Shown: positions 23,906 through 33,164 of the stretch, one piece after another
How the letters are laid out: the number at the start of each line of letters is the position of its first letter
How positions within the stretch are numbered: position 1 is the first letter of the stretch
DNA from: Echinarachnius parma
Taxonomy: Eukaryota; Echinodermata; Echinoidea; Clypeasteroida; Echinarachniidae
Direction: 5' to 3'
NCBI GenBank assembly: GCA_037951105.1
Contig: JBAMJV010002974.1
Coordinates: 1-64,000 of the forward strand
Length of the DNA stretch: 64,000 bases
Position numbers and translations under genes: made by a program
Notes under the pieces: generated by a model
Database searches by the model: none
Seen by the model: only the letters and a program-made list of their open reading frames with translations
What the model was told of the DNA's origin: nothing

Positions 23906-26900
23906 ATGGCGGCGCCCAGTGGATACATCGGAAGGCTCGGTTCTTTCGACAGAGATCGCGAACCGTTTTCATCGTACACTGAGCGAAAGGAGATGTTTTT
24001 CATCGCAAATAACATTGTTGAAACCGATGAGGATGACAACGAAACGAAAGGAAGAAAGAAAGCAATTCTACTGACTGAAATCGGGACTGATGTTTACCTC
24101 GCACTTGCGAATTTGCTTGCGCCCAGGAAAGAGAGGGACGCGACGTTCGACGATATTATTCGGATTCTGCAGTCACATTTTGATCCGAAACCGTTGGAGA
24201 TTGCGGAGAGCTACAAGTTTGGGACCAGAAAGCAGCGACAAGGTGAGAGTATCAGTGATTTCATTATTGCTCTCAAGAACTTATCCACACACTGTAATTT
24301 TGGGGAGTTTTTGGATCGTGCTCTGCGAGATAGATTCGTGTGTGGGTTGCAAGATGAACGAATCCAAAATAGACTGTTGAATGTGACCTCTTTGGATTTT
24401 GAAACGGCCTGCAGGACTGCTCTTTCGGTGGAGATGGCAGCCAAGAATGCTCGCGAGTTGCATCGATCGCAGGAGTCTGCGTCTGCGGCCAGTGTTCACA
24501 GCCAGAAGAGTTATACTCCACATAAACAGAAGTCAAAGTTCAAGGACAAAGCAAAACAGTTCGAGCACAATCCTCAGCATGCTCAGCAGGGGAAGAATCG
24601 GAACTGCTACAGATGCCAGGGGTCAGGACATGTGCCGAAAGATTGTCCATTTCGGTCTGCGCAGTGTTACAACTGTAAAATGAAGGGACACATTGCAGCA
24701 GCATGCAGAAATAAGTCTGGTGGTGGCAGAGGGAAAATTCATAACCTACGACAAGATGGTGATGATTCGTCTATGTCCATGTATTGTGTTCACTCCACTG
24801 ACAGGACTGATGCAAACTTTGAGACAGAAGTGCTGGTTCACGACAAACGTATTACGATGATGATAGACACGGCTGCAGATTGCACTGTCATCGGGAAAGA
24901 TACTTATGATGAGAACTTTCGCTCAATTCCCCTTCGTCCGTGCAGAGTTGGACTGCGGACGTATTCTGGAGAGGCCTTGGATATTTGCGGCCAATTTGAA
25001 CCGAGTGTCACGCACAAAGGAAAGGTGTACCGTCTACCGGTCATAGTGGCTGCATACAAGAATAAACCATCGCTAATGGGGAAGAACTGGCTTGCCAAGA
25101 TACGGTTAGACTGGAGCAAAGTATTTCATGCCAAGCTGGATGTGCATTCAAGACTGGATGAACTGCTGCACAAGCATAGCGACATGTTTGAAGACAGTTA
25201 CGAGGGCATAGCAGGAGTGACAGCGCACGTCAGAATCAAGGACGGAGCGACGCCTGTGTACTGCCGGCCGAGGCCGGTGCCATACGCGCTCAAGGAGCAG
25301 GTTGAAGCAGAGCTGCGGAATCTTGAGAAAAACAAGGTGCTGGTGCGGACTGACTTCAGTGAGTGGGCAACTCCGTTAGTAGTGGTGCCCAAAGCAGATG
25401 GAACTGTTAGGCTGTGTGGAGATTACAAGACTACAGTGAATAGAGTGGTCGACGATGAGCAGTATCCTCTCCCGACATCGCAGGATTTGTATGCGGAGCT
25501 TGGGGGTACAAAAGTTTTCTCGAAGCTTGATCTCTCACACGCGTACGCCCAGTTGAATTTGGATAGCGAAAGTCAACAGTACCTGACAGTGAATACGCAC
25601 ATGGGGTTGTATTCATACACAAAATTGCCCTATGGTATCAAGTCATCGCCTAAGATTTTCCAGGCGACAATGGACAGAATTCTGAAGGGGATTCCCCACT
25701 GCCTGTGCAACCAAGATGATGTTCTAGTAGCGACGGTGACAGAGGAGGACAATTTGGAAGTGTTGAGCAAGGTGCTGCAACGGCTGAGTGACTACAACGT
25801 TAAGCTGAAGCGAGCCAAGTGCGCGTTCGTCAAATCAGAAGTCGTTTACCTGGGGTTGCGGGTGACAAGCGAGGGGCTCCAGCCTCTTGTATCAAAAATA
25901 GAGCCCATCATCAAGGCCCCGGCACCGAAGAATGTGGGTGAGCTGCGTTCATTTCTTGGGATGGTCCAGTTCTATTCGCGGTTTTTGCCTGATCTAGCAA
26001 CGGTGCTAGCACCTCTCCACAGGCTTTTGCAAAAGGAGGCAGAGTGGCAATGGTCAAAGGTGCAGCAGGAAGCGTACGCGAAGTGTAAGAAAATGTTAAC
26101 CAGTGATGCACTGTTAGTCCACTACGATAACAAGCGCAAGTTGAAGTTAGCATGTGACGCATCAAGTATAGGTGTAGGAGCGGTGATCAATCATGTGATG
26201 GAGAATGGGGAAGAGAAGCCCATAGCGTTCGCATCGCGTACCCTGACGAAAAGCGAGCGAAATTACGCGCAGATTGAGAAGGAAGCGTTGGCGATTATCT
26301 TCGGAATTAAGAAGTTTCATCAGTTCCTTCTTGGCAGAAACTTCACACTGATTACCGATCACAAGCCGCTTCTTCAGATACTGGGTCCGAAGACGGCGAT
26401 TCCTACCATGGCAGCATCGCGAATGCAGAGATGGGCAATCCTACTTTCGCAGTATGACTACACGATCGAGTATCTCAGTTCGAAGGAGAACGCGGTAGCT
26501 GATGCGTTATCACGTTTACCACATGAAGAGTCGGATGAAGGCACAGAGGGTGCCATCTTTGTAACTGATGTAGTAGACGATAGTTTCCCAGTAACCGCAG
26601 CAGAGATTGCTGCAGAAACTCAGAAAGACACAATACTGAAACAAGCGTATGAACAAACATTGAATGGTTGGTCAGAAACAATGCCTATTGGTGAACTGAA
26701 ACCATACCACAATAGGAGATTTGAATTGTCATGTGATCAGGGTTGTATCAAATGGGGACATAGAGTGATTATCCCCAAATCATTGCAACAGAGACTGTTG
26801 GGTGAATTACACTCTGAACACTCAGGTATTGTAGCTATGAAGTCAGTAGCAAGGGGTTTCATGTTTTGGCCAGGGCTAGACAAAGACATTGAGTTCATTT

Positions 26901-27919
26901 CAGGTTCATGTTCGGTTTGTCAGAGTGTTAGAAACAAACCACCAAAATCGCCTCTCGAAACATGGCGATGGCCAAGTCGGCCTTTTCAGAGAGTACATGT
27001 TGATTTTTGTGAGACCGGAAATTATCATTTTCTTGTTTTGATTGATAGTCACTCCAAGTGGATTGAAGTGATACACATGGGTACAAACACAACCACAGAA
27101 AGGACGATCAATGAGTTACGTTTGATTGTTGCATGTCATGGTTTGCCTGAAAAGCTAGTTTCTGATAATGGCCCACAATTTCGTGCTGCAGCATTTGAAG
27201 TGTTCATGAAGAAAAATGGTGTTAAACACATTCTTGTACCACCATATCATCCTGCCTCAAATGGTGCAGCAGAAAGGTCAGTGAGGTCAGTGAAAGAAGC
27301 TCTCAAGAAACAGGTGTTTGATGGTAGTTCTAAGTTCAATATGAAACACAGACTAGCAAGTTTTTTGTTGAAGTACCGTACCACACCACATACCACAACA
27401 GGGTACACTCCCGCAGAGTTGTTGATGAAGAGAAGACTGAGAACAAGGCTTAGTTTGGTATTGCCAGATTTGGCTCCCAAAATTGAGGAGAAACAAGCAA
27501 GTCAAAAGAAACACTTCCGTGGAAGTAGGAAGGAACAAGGCTTTTTGGTAGGAGATAAAGTTCGTGTTCTTAGCCCTCCTCACAAAGCGGACAAATGGGA
27601 GATTGGCACAGTTGTGGCAGTTTGTGGTACGAGACGGTATCTTGTAGAGATTGGTGACAAGGTCAGAAGTGTACATGTCAACCACATGTTAAAACGTGAT
27701 GATGGTTTGCGTGAATCTGGTGATGACGGAACCTTTGAAGATTCATTTGATGTTGTTTCTATCCAAGATGGTATAGATGTGGGAACAAGGAAATCCCCAA
27801 TCAAAGATGTAGCTGGTCCAAGCACAGATGTGCAGTCAGGGACCACACCAAAACAAAGTCCAAACCTTAGGCGGTCACAGAGACTCCGCAAACCTACCAC
27901 CAGGTTGAATTATAAGTAA
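23906..27919 (+). CDS. Gypsy gag-pol polyprotein (1337 aa)
   Basis: Single fused polyprotein of a Ty3/gypsy retrotransposon, with a start in a good context (AACATGG). Domains in order: Gag capsid-like region (about 1-200); two CCHC zinc knuckles at C234-C247 and C254-C267; retroviral-type aspartic protease with D321-TAA in place of the common DTGA; reverse transcriptase (about 450-640) with LPYGIKSSP and the catalytic QDD at 603-605 in place of the more usual YxDD; RNase H (about 745-870, CDAS and TDHK motifs); integrase with an HHCC zinc module (H969, H972, C1002, C1005) and D1033, D1087, E1123 spaced as D-D-35-E. The C-terminus is basic (RRSQRLRKPT). No frameshift or stop interrupts it. Gag and pol are in one frame, so no ribosomal frameshift is needed. 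The first two-thirds are more GC-rich than the last third. Confidence 0.95.
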   Translation: MAAPSGYIGRLGSFDRDREPFSSYTERKEMFFIANNIVETDEDDNETKGRKKAILLTEIGTDVYLALANLLAPRKERDATFDDIIRILQSHFDPKPLEIAESYKFGTRKQRQGESISDFIIALKNLSTHCNFGEFLDRALRDRFVCGLQDERIQNRLLNVTSLDFETACRTALSVEMAAKNARELHRSQESASAASVHSQKSYTPHKQKSKFKDKAKQFEHNPQHAQQGKNRNCYRCQGSGHVPKDCPFRSAQCYNCKMKGHIAAACRNKSGGGRGKIHNLRQDGDDSSMSMYCVHSTDRTDANFETEVLVHDKRITMMIDTAADCTVIGKDTYDENFRSIPLRPCRVGLRTYSGEALDICGQFEPSVTHKGKVYRLPVIVAAYKNKPSLMGKNWLAKIRLDWSKVFHAKLDVHSRLDELLHKHSDMFEDSYEGIAGVTAHVRIKDGATPVYCRPRPVPYALKEQVEAELRNLEKNKVLVRTDFSEWATPLVVVPKADGTVRLCGDYKTTVNRVVDDEQYPLPTSQDLYAELGGTKVFSKLDLSHAYAQLNLDSESQQYLTVNTHMGLYSYTKLPYGIKSSPKIFQATMDRILKGIPHCLCNQDDVLVATVTEEDNLEVLSKVLQRLSDYNVKLKRAKCAFVKSEVVYLGLRVTSEGLQPLVSKIEPIIKAPAPKNVGELRSFLGMVQFYSRFLPDLATVLAPLHRLLQKEAEWQWSKVQQEAYAKCKKMLTSDALLVHYDNKRKLKLACDASSIGVGAVINHVMENGEEKPIAFASRTLTKSERNYAQIEKEALAIIFGIKKFHQFLLGRNFTLITDHKPLLQILGPKTAIPTMAASRMQRWAILLSQYDYTIEYLSSKENAVADALSRLPHEESDEGTEGAIFVTDVVDDSFPVTAAEIAAETQKDTILKQAYEQTLNGWSETMPIGELKPYHNRRFELSCDQGCIKWGHRVIIPKSLQQRLLGELHSEHSGIVAMKSVARGFMFWPGLDKDIEFISGSCSVCQSVRNKPPKSPLETWRWPSRPFQRVHVDFCETGNYHFLVLIDSHSKWIEVIHMGTNTTTERTINELRLIVACHGLPEKLVSDNGPQFRAAAFEVFMKKNGVKHILVPPYHPASNGAAERSVRSVKEALKKQVFDGSSKFNMKHRLASFLLKYRTTPHTTTGYTPAELLMKRRLRTRLSLVLPDLAPKIEEKQASQKKHFRGSRKEQGFLVGDKVRVLSPPHKADKWEIGTVVAVCGTRRYLVEIGDKVRSVHVNHMLKRDDGLRESGDDGTFEDSFDVVSIQDGIDVGTRKSPIKDVAGPSTDVQSGTTPKQSPNLRRSQRLRKPTTRLNYK

Positions 27920-28720
27920 TGTTTGTTTATTTTGTGTTAAACAAATTGGTCTCTGAAATGGAAATGAAGAGACATGTAGACGCAAATTGTTAACAAAGGA
28001 AATGTGGAAAATTTTATTTGTTTATGCACTGACATTGACAGAACAAGTTATCTTTGATGTAATGGTATATACATTTTCATATCTTTTGATAAGTGAACTT
28101 TTAAAATGCTTGTTTAACCAACCAATTAGTACTTTTAGAGACGATTTTAAGCATACGTCTAACTTGTAATTTTTGATGCAATTGGTTTGTAGGTGGATGC
28201 GAGTTCGCATATTCCCATGAACATTATTTGTTCTTTGTCTTACATGACTATATGGTCACGATTTGTGAGAAGGGAGGGAAAGTATGGATATAATTATGTG
28301 ATACCTTAATATTGGTAAGAGGAGGCTAGTTATGATATGACAAAGGTGTCAAGTTTTGTTTTGGATTTTAAGGTCTTCATAATGGGACAAGTTTCATTGA
28401 AGTTCTGTTGTGGATTACACATTAAGGAAGGAACAGTTTTCATTGAAATTATAGATATAACATCATATATGAAGTATACAGGGTAAATGACTGTATAAGG
28501 AAGTTGAATACTTTTATGATGGTATTAATAACTTTAGAACTGTGATTGTACTAGATATGGAATTACTTAGATCACAGTAGCATATGTTTAGGCTCCATAG
28601 TTGTAAAAAGAAAGTTAACGCAGAAAACAGATGTTATTCAAAATGATTCATGTGATGAAAGATATAGAATCGATATTACTTCATTTGTGCTAAGGTGCAT
28701 TGAAAGGTAAAGCACTTTTT
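27920..28720 (+). other. Gypsy 3' untranslated region
   Basis: About 800 bases between the pol stop and the purine tract. Only short frames are present; none resembles an envelope protein. AT-rich, no repeats noticed. Confidence 0.7.
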
Positions 28721-28733
28721 GAAGGGGAAGCAG
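28720..28733 (+). promoter_or_regulatory. Polypurine tract (putative)
   Basis: TGAAGGGGAAGCAG lies directly before the TGTAG start of the 3' LTR, the normal place of the plus-strand primer. It is broken by one C. Confidence 0.7.
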
Positions 28734-28936
28734 TGTAGTGTATTGATAATAGAGAGATCTATACGATACTGTATTGTAAGGTTGCTAGGCAACTTACATG
28801 AATGTAACAGGTGATGCTTGTAGCGTGCGCGGTGCGCTTTGCGCAATAAAGTTACACACTTGAAACCCGATACCTTCTTGTCTACTAGTTATTCATTAGT
28901 GTCTCCCGAATACTTAGTTTTCCAGAACATAATAAT
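28734..28936 (+). repeat. 3' LTR
   Basis: 203 bases, identical by eye to 23441-23643. The copy of the LINE segment starting CCAGGTCTCTG follows immediately. Confidence 0.92.
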
Positions 28937-29366
28937 CCAGGTCTCTGTTTAGGCTTGCTGATGTTGCCTCAGCATTGTCAGGGGATCGGATTTCACAGAA
29001 AAGGGTGGAGTCATCCGCATATAGGTACAGGGTATTTTCACAGTTGTCTCCAATATCATCAATGTAAACGGAGAACAGAAGTGGACCGAGTACTGATCCC
29101 TGGGGAACTGAAGCATTAATTGGTGAAGTACTTGATGATTGTCCAGACAAGACAACTCTGATAGATCGATCCGAGAGATAGCTTTGGATCCAGGTCAGTA
29201 GCTTGCCGGTAACCCCTTTGGCTTTCAGCTTGGATATGAGACCGCCATGCCAGACTTTGTCGAATGCTCCTTTGATATCTAGCGCAATAAGGCAGATTTC
29301 GTTGCCTCTGTCAAGAGAGCTGGACCACTGCTGAGAAAGGATGGTGAGAATGTCAGCTGTGCTGTG
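28937..29366. repeat. 430-base duplicated LINE segment, right copy
   Basis: Partner of 23009-23438. The LINE continues beyond 29366 with TGGGGCCTAAAACC, which is missing to the left of the gypsy element, so the two LINE halves overlap by exactly this segment. Confidence 0.9.
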
Positions 29367-29921
29367 GTGGGGCCTAAAACCAAACTGTCTGTCAGATATG
29401 AGTTGGTGTTGTAGGAGGTAGTTCTGGATCTGCTTCTGGACAACCGTTTCCATGACTTTGCTGATGTTGCTCAAAAGCGAGATAGGCCGGTACATATTAG
29501 GATCAGCCTTTGAGTCCCTTTTGTGGATTGGTATGACCTGAGCAGTCTTCCATTTGCTTGGGAACACTCCTTGAGAGAAGCAGAGCTCGTATAGGCAGCT
29601 GAGAGGTCTTGCTAATTCCGCACTACATTCCTTCAGGACTCTGGTAGGAATGTTGTCCGAGCCAGTAGCTTTGTTGGGGTTCAGTTTTCTCAAGAGTCTC
29701 TTAATGTCCTTAGCCTTGAAGACTACTTTCTCAAGCTTATGTGGAGTGGTTTGATGAATGTCTGGGGGAGGTTCTTCTGGACCATCAAGTTGACACTTCC
29801 TGGCGAAGATCTGACCGAAAACTTCTGCTTTTTCGCTCGCAGTTGTGTAAGATTGATCTTGATCCTTCAAGACAGGTATGTCGACTGTAGCCTTCTTACC
29901 AGACAGTGTGTTCACTTTGCG
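28937..29921 (-). pseudogene. LINE reverse transcriptase, N-terminal part right of the gypsy element
   Basis: The minus-strand frame contains LRKLNPNKATGSDNIP (linker to RT), MYRPISLLSNISKVME, DRQFGFRPHHSTADIL, LDIKGAFDKVWH, VPQGSVLGPLLF and YADDSTLF before running into the 3' LTR. It is in the same frame as the endonuclease-linker segment above 29922, separated only by one TGA (29922-29924), probably a decayed Arg codon. Confidence 0.85.
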
Positions 29922-30826
29922 TCACCATTCTTTGCTGCTGAGGCTTCCGTCTTTTAACTCCTCTTTTAGCTTTTCATCATGGTGTCTTTTTGCCTGTTTC
30001 TCTAGTTTATTGTAGTCGCTTCTGGCTTCTTTGAATTTCTCCCTATTTTCTTGCGAGTCATTCTTTTTCATTTTGTTGAAGAGTCTCCTCTTCTTGGAGG
30101 CAGCTCTCCTACAATGATCGTCAAACCATGCTTTGTCCCCTGTCTTCTTGGCGACGGTTTTGCTGGGGATGTAAATATCCATCGCGTCACAGATAATGTT
30201 AGTGATATTGCTGCATGCAGTTTCTGGATCAGACTGTAGAGCTTGAGACCAGTTTGCTGAAGATAGGAAGCCACGCATCCCCCAGAAATCAGCTTTGTCG
30301 TAGCGCCAAACCTTCCTTCTGTAGGGCTTGTCTCTGTTGAGTGGCACTTCTAGTTTAACAAGAACTGGATTGTGGTCAGACGTGCCAAGCCTTGCAAACG
30401 TTGTTGAGGTAGCAGCCAGATCAGTCAGGACCAGATCAAGGATCTGGTCTTCTCTAGTTGGTTCTCTTACGATTTGTTGTAGGCCAAGGGAGTTAGACAA
30501 CTCCAGTGTTCGTCTGCCAGCAGTGTCTGTGGTCTTGCTGCCAAGCCAGTCTGAGTGGTGCACGTTGCAAGTCCCCGAGTAGGACCATAGATTGGGCGCT
30601 AAACTCAGTCAGTTTTAGTAGGGTGGTAGTATCGAGATAGTTGATTATGTCACAGTTGGTATTGGGTGGTCTGTAAACAGCAGCACAGAGAAGCTTCTGT
30701 GATCTAAGTGTCACTGAGAACCACATCAGTTCAAAGTCGGGGGGATCAAGGTCTGAGTCGTGGTAGATCGCAATCCCTTCTTGGCAGTAGACAACTATAC
30801 CTCCGCCTGTAGTATGGAGTCGGTCT
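29922..30826 (-). pseudogene. LINE endonuclease C-terminal part and linker
   Basis: The minus-strand segment opens in an apurinic-type endonuclease: GGGIVVY and AAVYRPPN (about 30797-30660), then the VLLGDL motif near 30575, where a one-base insertion changes frame. It continues from 30563 with REPTREDQILDLVLT and the catalytic TSDHNP (about 30375). A Lys-rich linker follows, ending in a TGA at 29922. The N-terminal half of the endonuclease with its catalytic Glu is absent (5' truncation at about 30830). Confidence 0.8.
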
Positions 30827-30833
30827 CTTCTAT

Positions 30834-31333
30834 TTGACGACTATTTGCCGACTTGTGTAATTGCTGCCAATTCTGACACCGGCGCGATATCGGCTTGACG
30901 TCATATTTGTGATGTCTAATTGAAAACATCGGCTCGACATCAATTTCACATCCATTGACCGACCTCTTAATTTGCGATTTCTCCGACATCGGTATAACAT
31001 TGTTCTAATGTCATATTTGAGATGTAATATTCCTGTTCGATTATTGACATCGGCCCGACATCAATTGTTCAACCCTTTACCGACCTCTTGAACTGCTCGC
31101 AGTTTCGACATTGGCGCGATATTCGCGCGACGTGTTATTTGAGACGTCATTTTTATGTCAGCACAATGATATCGGCCCGACATTCAATTGCAACCATTTC
31201 GCGACAAATTCGCATTTCGCGTAAACTCGACATTGGCGTAATGTTGGGGCGACATCAATTTGCCAACCGCGATATGCCGACATCCAGCCAACAACTTTCA
31301 ACATCGGCACGACGTCAGGTGGCTAGCTGGGTA
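30834..31333. repeat. Satellite-like array 2, end of the right arm with terminal inverted repeat
   Basis: Resumes with ACTATTTGCCGACTTG and further GACATCGGC units, and ends ACGTCAGGTGGCTAGCTGGG. This is the inverse of 16905-16924. Confidence 0.82.
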
Positions 31334-31860
31334 GGTGACGTGCTAGGTGCGATCCGTTGCTGGTGTACTCACATATCCAAAACGGAGCACGCCCGTCTTC
31401 TCTGGGAGCTCAAAAGGGCATTTTCGCAAGGAATACGGCCGGTATCTGCTCGATCACTGCGGGCTTCGCCGCGTGTTTTGACGGTCGGCCGACGTTTGCA
31501 GAGCACCGAAACCTGCTCCCAATTAAGCAATTTTCAAATGGCGAATTTTGAGGTCTCGGAGCTCGTAAACAGGTCGCCCGTAGAGCACTGAGGCGTCGGC
31601 GTCGATCGATATTCGGGCGGCAATCCGACGTTTTTAGGCCATTTTGTTGGCTCTTAAATTCGGACGGTGGTCGGCAGAGCTGCGCGGCCGCCGCACGGGC
31701 TCCCTACAATACTCGATCGACCCACTCCCGTATCCCACACGACTTGTACAAAGTCGGGCGTGCTACGAGCGCACTCCGTACTGGTGTCGGGCCGCCGTCG
31801 ATCGGGCGACTCCTACAGACCCCGGCCAGGCTCCTTCTGTCAACTCAGGAATATGGCCCT
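31334..31860. repeat. CG-rich tandem block, composite copy 2 (right part)
   Basis: Starts GGTGACGTGCTAGGTGCGAT and matches 5266-5770 closely, including GAATACGGCCGGTATCTGC and the run up to CCCTTGGGGTATTATACCC. Confidence 0.8.
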
Positions 31861-31959
31861 TGGGGTATTATACCCTGCATTTGAGATCCTTTAATATGAA
31901 ATATGAAATGTGATGTATACAACGCCGAGTACATTTACAATTTTCGTGGCCTAGACCAG

Positions 31960-32265
31960 GACAGGTCACAAATTTTCGAGGCTGAGACCAAGACATTTCT
32001 TGAGAATCTAGTAAGCGGGGGGGGGGGGGGGGGGGGTGTCCGTTGAAGATTTTCAAAGCCGAGACCGAGAATGTACAACATTTTTGAGGCCGAGACCAGG
32101 GTTCTTCGCAATTTTCAAGGTCGAGACCATCGGTAATGACGGTCGAGACTGCTTAAATGTGGTCTCGAGACCAGCTACAAGTTTTAAAGGGAGGGGGGTT
32201 CAATGTCTTTTTTTGGTCAAAGGGGGGTTTGAACCCCCACCCCCTCCCCCCCCCCCCCCCCCCCT
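31960..32265. repeat. GAGACC-rich and poly-G/poly-C block, copy 2
   Basis: Matches 5870-6160, with a G run at about 32017-32037 and a C run ending near 32264. Confidence 0.75.
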
Positions 32266-33164
32266 GGGTACGCCTATGCTTGTAGGTAATTGGTATAGGT
32301 AGGACTGGTTTGTTCTTGGTTGAATTTAAGCCGAAACTTAGTCTCTTCTCAACGACAATTTACATTTGTTACGCAAGCTCTAATTTACGTGAGCTTTCAT
32401 GGATTGCATATAGTATATCAACAAACTGTTGGGTCACGTAACCCAGCACTTCGTAGACTTTGGTGACATGTTTCACGAAAAGGCGCAAAACGTGAACGTG
32501 AACGTGATACGTGATACGTGACTGTTCGTTGCAAGCCGATCATTTCCCTATTTTTGATTATGTTGCACTCCGACATGGTGATAAATTATTAAGCCATTCT
32601 AGTAATTTATTTTGTAATTTGAATCGTGTCTCGTCATACAGGAAACCTTCGTGTGGTTGATTGGTCTCCGGTTTATAATGCTCCTAACGTGAATGATTCG
32701 TTTGATACTTTTGTTGATACTTTTCCATGGATGACGAAATTACTTTTATGGTTTAATTACTCTGTACTATAATCTGTACTATAAGTATAAGTCTGAACCT
32801 AGAGATAACTCAAAATTGAAATATACATCCTATATAAATAATCTAACTACACTGTTACCTAAAGCTTAGAAGAATTATTATTTTACTCGGTTTCAGTTAT
32901 TTGAAAAAGATAAGATAAATGCTTGGATAACGGTCAATAAACATGATAAAGCCATGTGTAAAAATAAACTCCCTGTCAGTTTGGAGAAAAATTGACATAA
33001 TGGTAAATTATAACAAGAGGGAAGACTTTAGATTTAAAACAAGGAAAACTAGATATTACGAAAAAGGAATCCAAATGTTTTTTATTTGTTTACTATTTCC
33101 GTAACACACAAATGGTTCTATAACTATGGCAGGTATTGAATGTAAAGTCTGAAATACAATCAGT
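32266..33164. other. AT-rich non-coding segment shared with 6160-7020
   Basis: No gene. It aligns with copy 1, with small indels (ATACGTGATACGTG is shorter here). Confidence 0.6.

Larger units (their letters stand above)
23441..28936 (+). mobile_element. Ty3/gypsy LTR retrotransposon, apparently intact
   Basis: A 5496-base element with two 203-base LTRs that I find identical by eye, a primer-binding-site-like TGGCGACGAAG directly after the 5' LTR, one gag-pol frame of 1337 codons, and a purine-rich tract before the 3' LTR. Identical LTRs imply recent insertion. No envelope gene and no chromodomain were seen. The layout and motif style resemble the metazoan mag-like group of gypsy elements; that lineage placement is inferred. 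It lacks a short target duplication; instead the flanks carry a 430-base direct repeat. Confidence 0.92.
22064..30833 (-). mobile_element. CR1/Jockey-like LINE inserted in array 2, split by a gypsy element
   Basis: Minus-strand LINE whose poly(A) appears as the T run at 22064-22084 and whose truncated 5' end is at about 30830. It interrupts array 2: GACATCGGCTGAACATC lies left and ACTATTTGCCGACTTG right, contiguous in the uninterrupted unit at 21565-21607. It encodes an endonuclease C-part (30826-29922) and reverse transcriptase (29915 downwards, then 23438-22248). A gypsy element at 23441-28936 splits the reverse transcriptase. A (TTTAA)n stretch lies near 22209-22240 in its 3' untranslated region. 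Confidence 0.82.
16905..31333. mobile_element. 14.4 kb insertion with CCCAGCTAGCC termini and satellite-like interior
   Basis: Starts CCCAGCTAGCCACCTGACGT and ends ACGTCAGGTGGCTAGCTGGG, a 20-base perfect terminal inverted repeat. Flanks GACGTA and TAGGTGACG rebuild the empty site seen at 16594-16612, leaving TA (possibly GTA) as target duplication. The interior consists of tandem arrays rich in GACATCGGC/GACGTTGGGC motifs. It is invaded by a SINE, a palindrome and a LINE that itself holds a gypsy element. A second CCCAGCTAGCC at 18738 shows that it may be two family members side by side. No transposase was found; the family is not assigned. Confidence 0.72.

Noticed and set aside
27920..28720. 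Possible third gypsy gene (envelope)
   Set aside because: The longest frames are about 60 codons with no conserved features.
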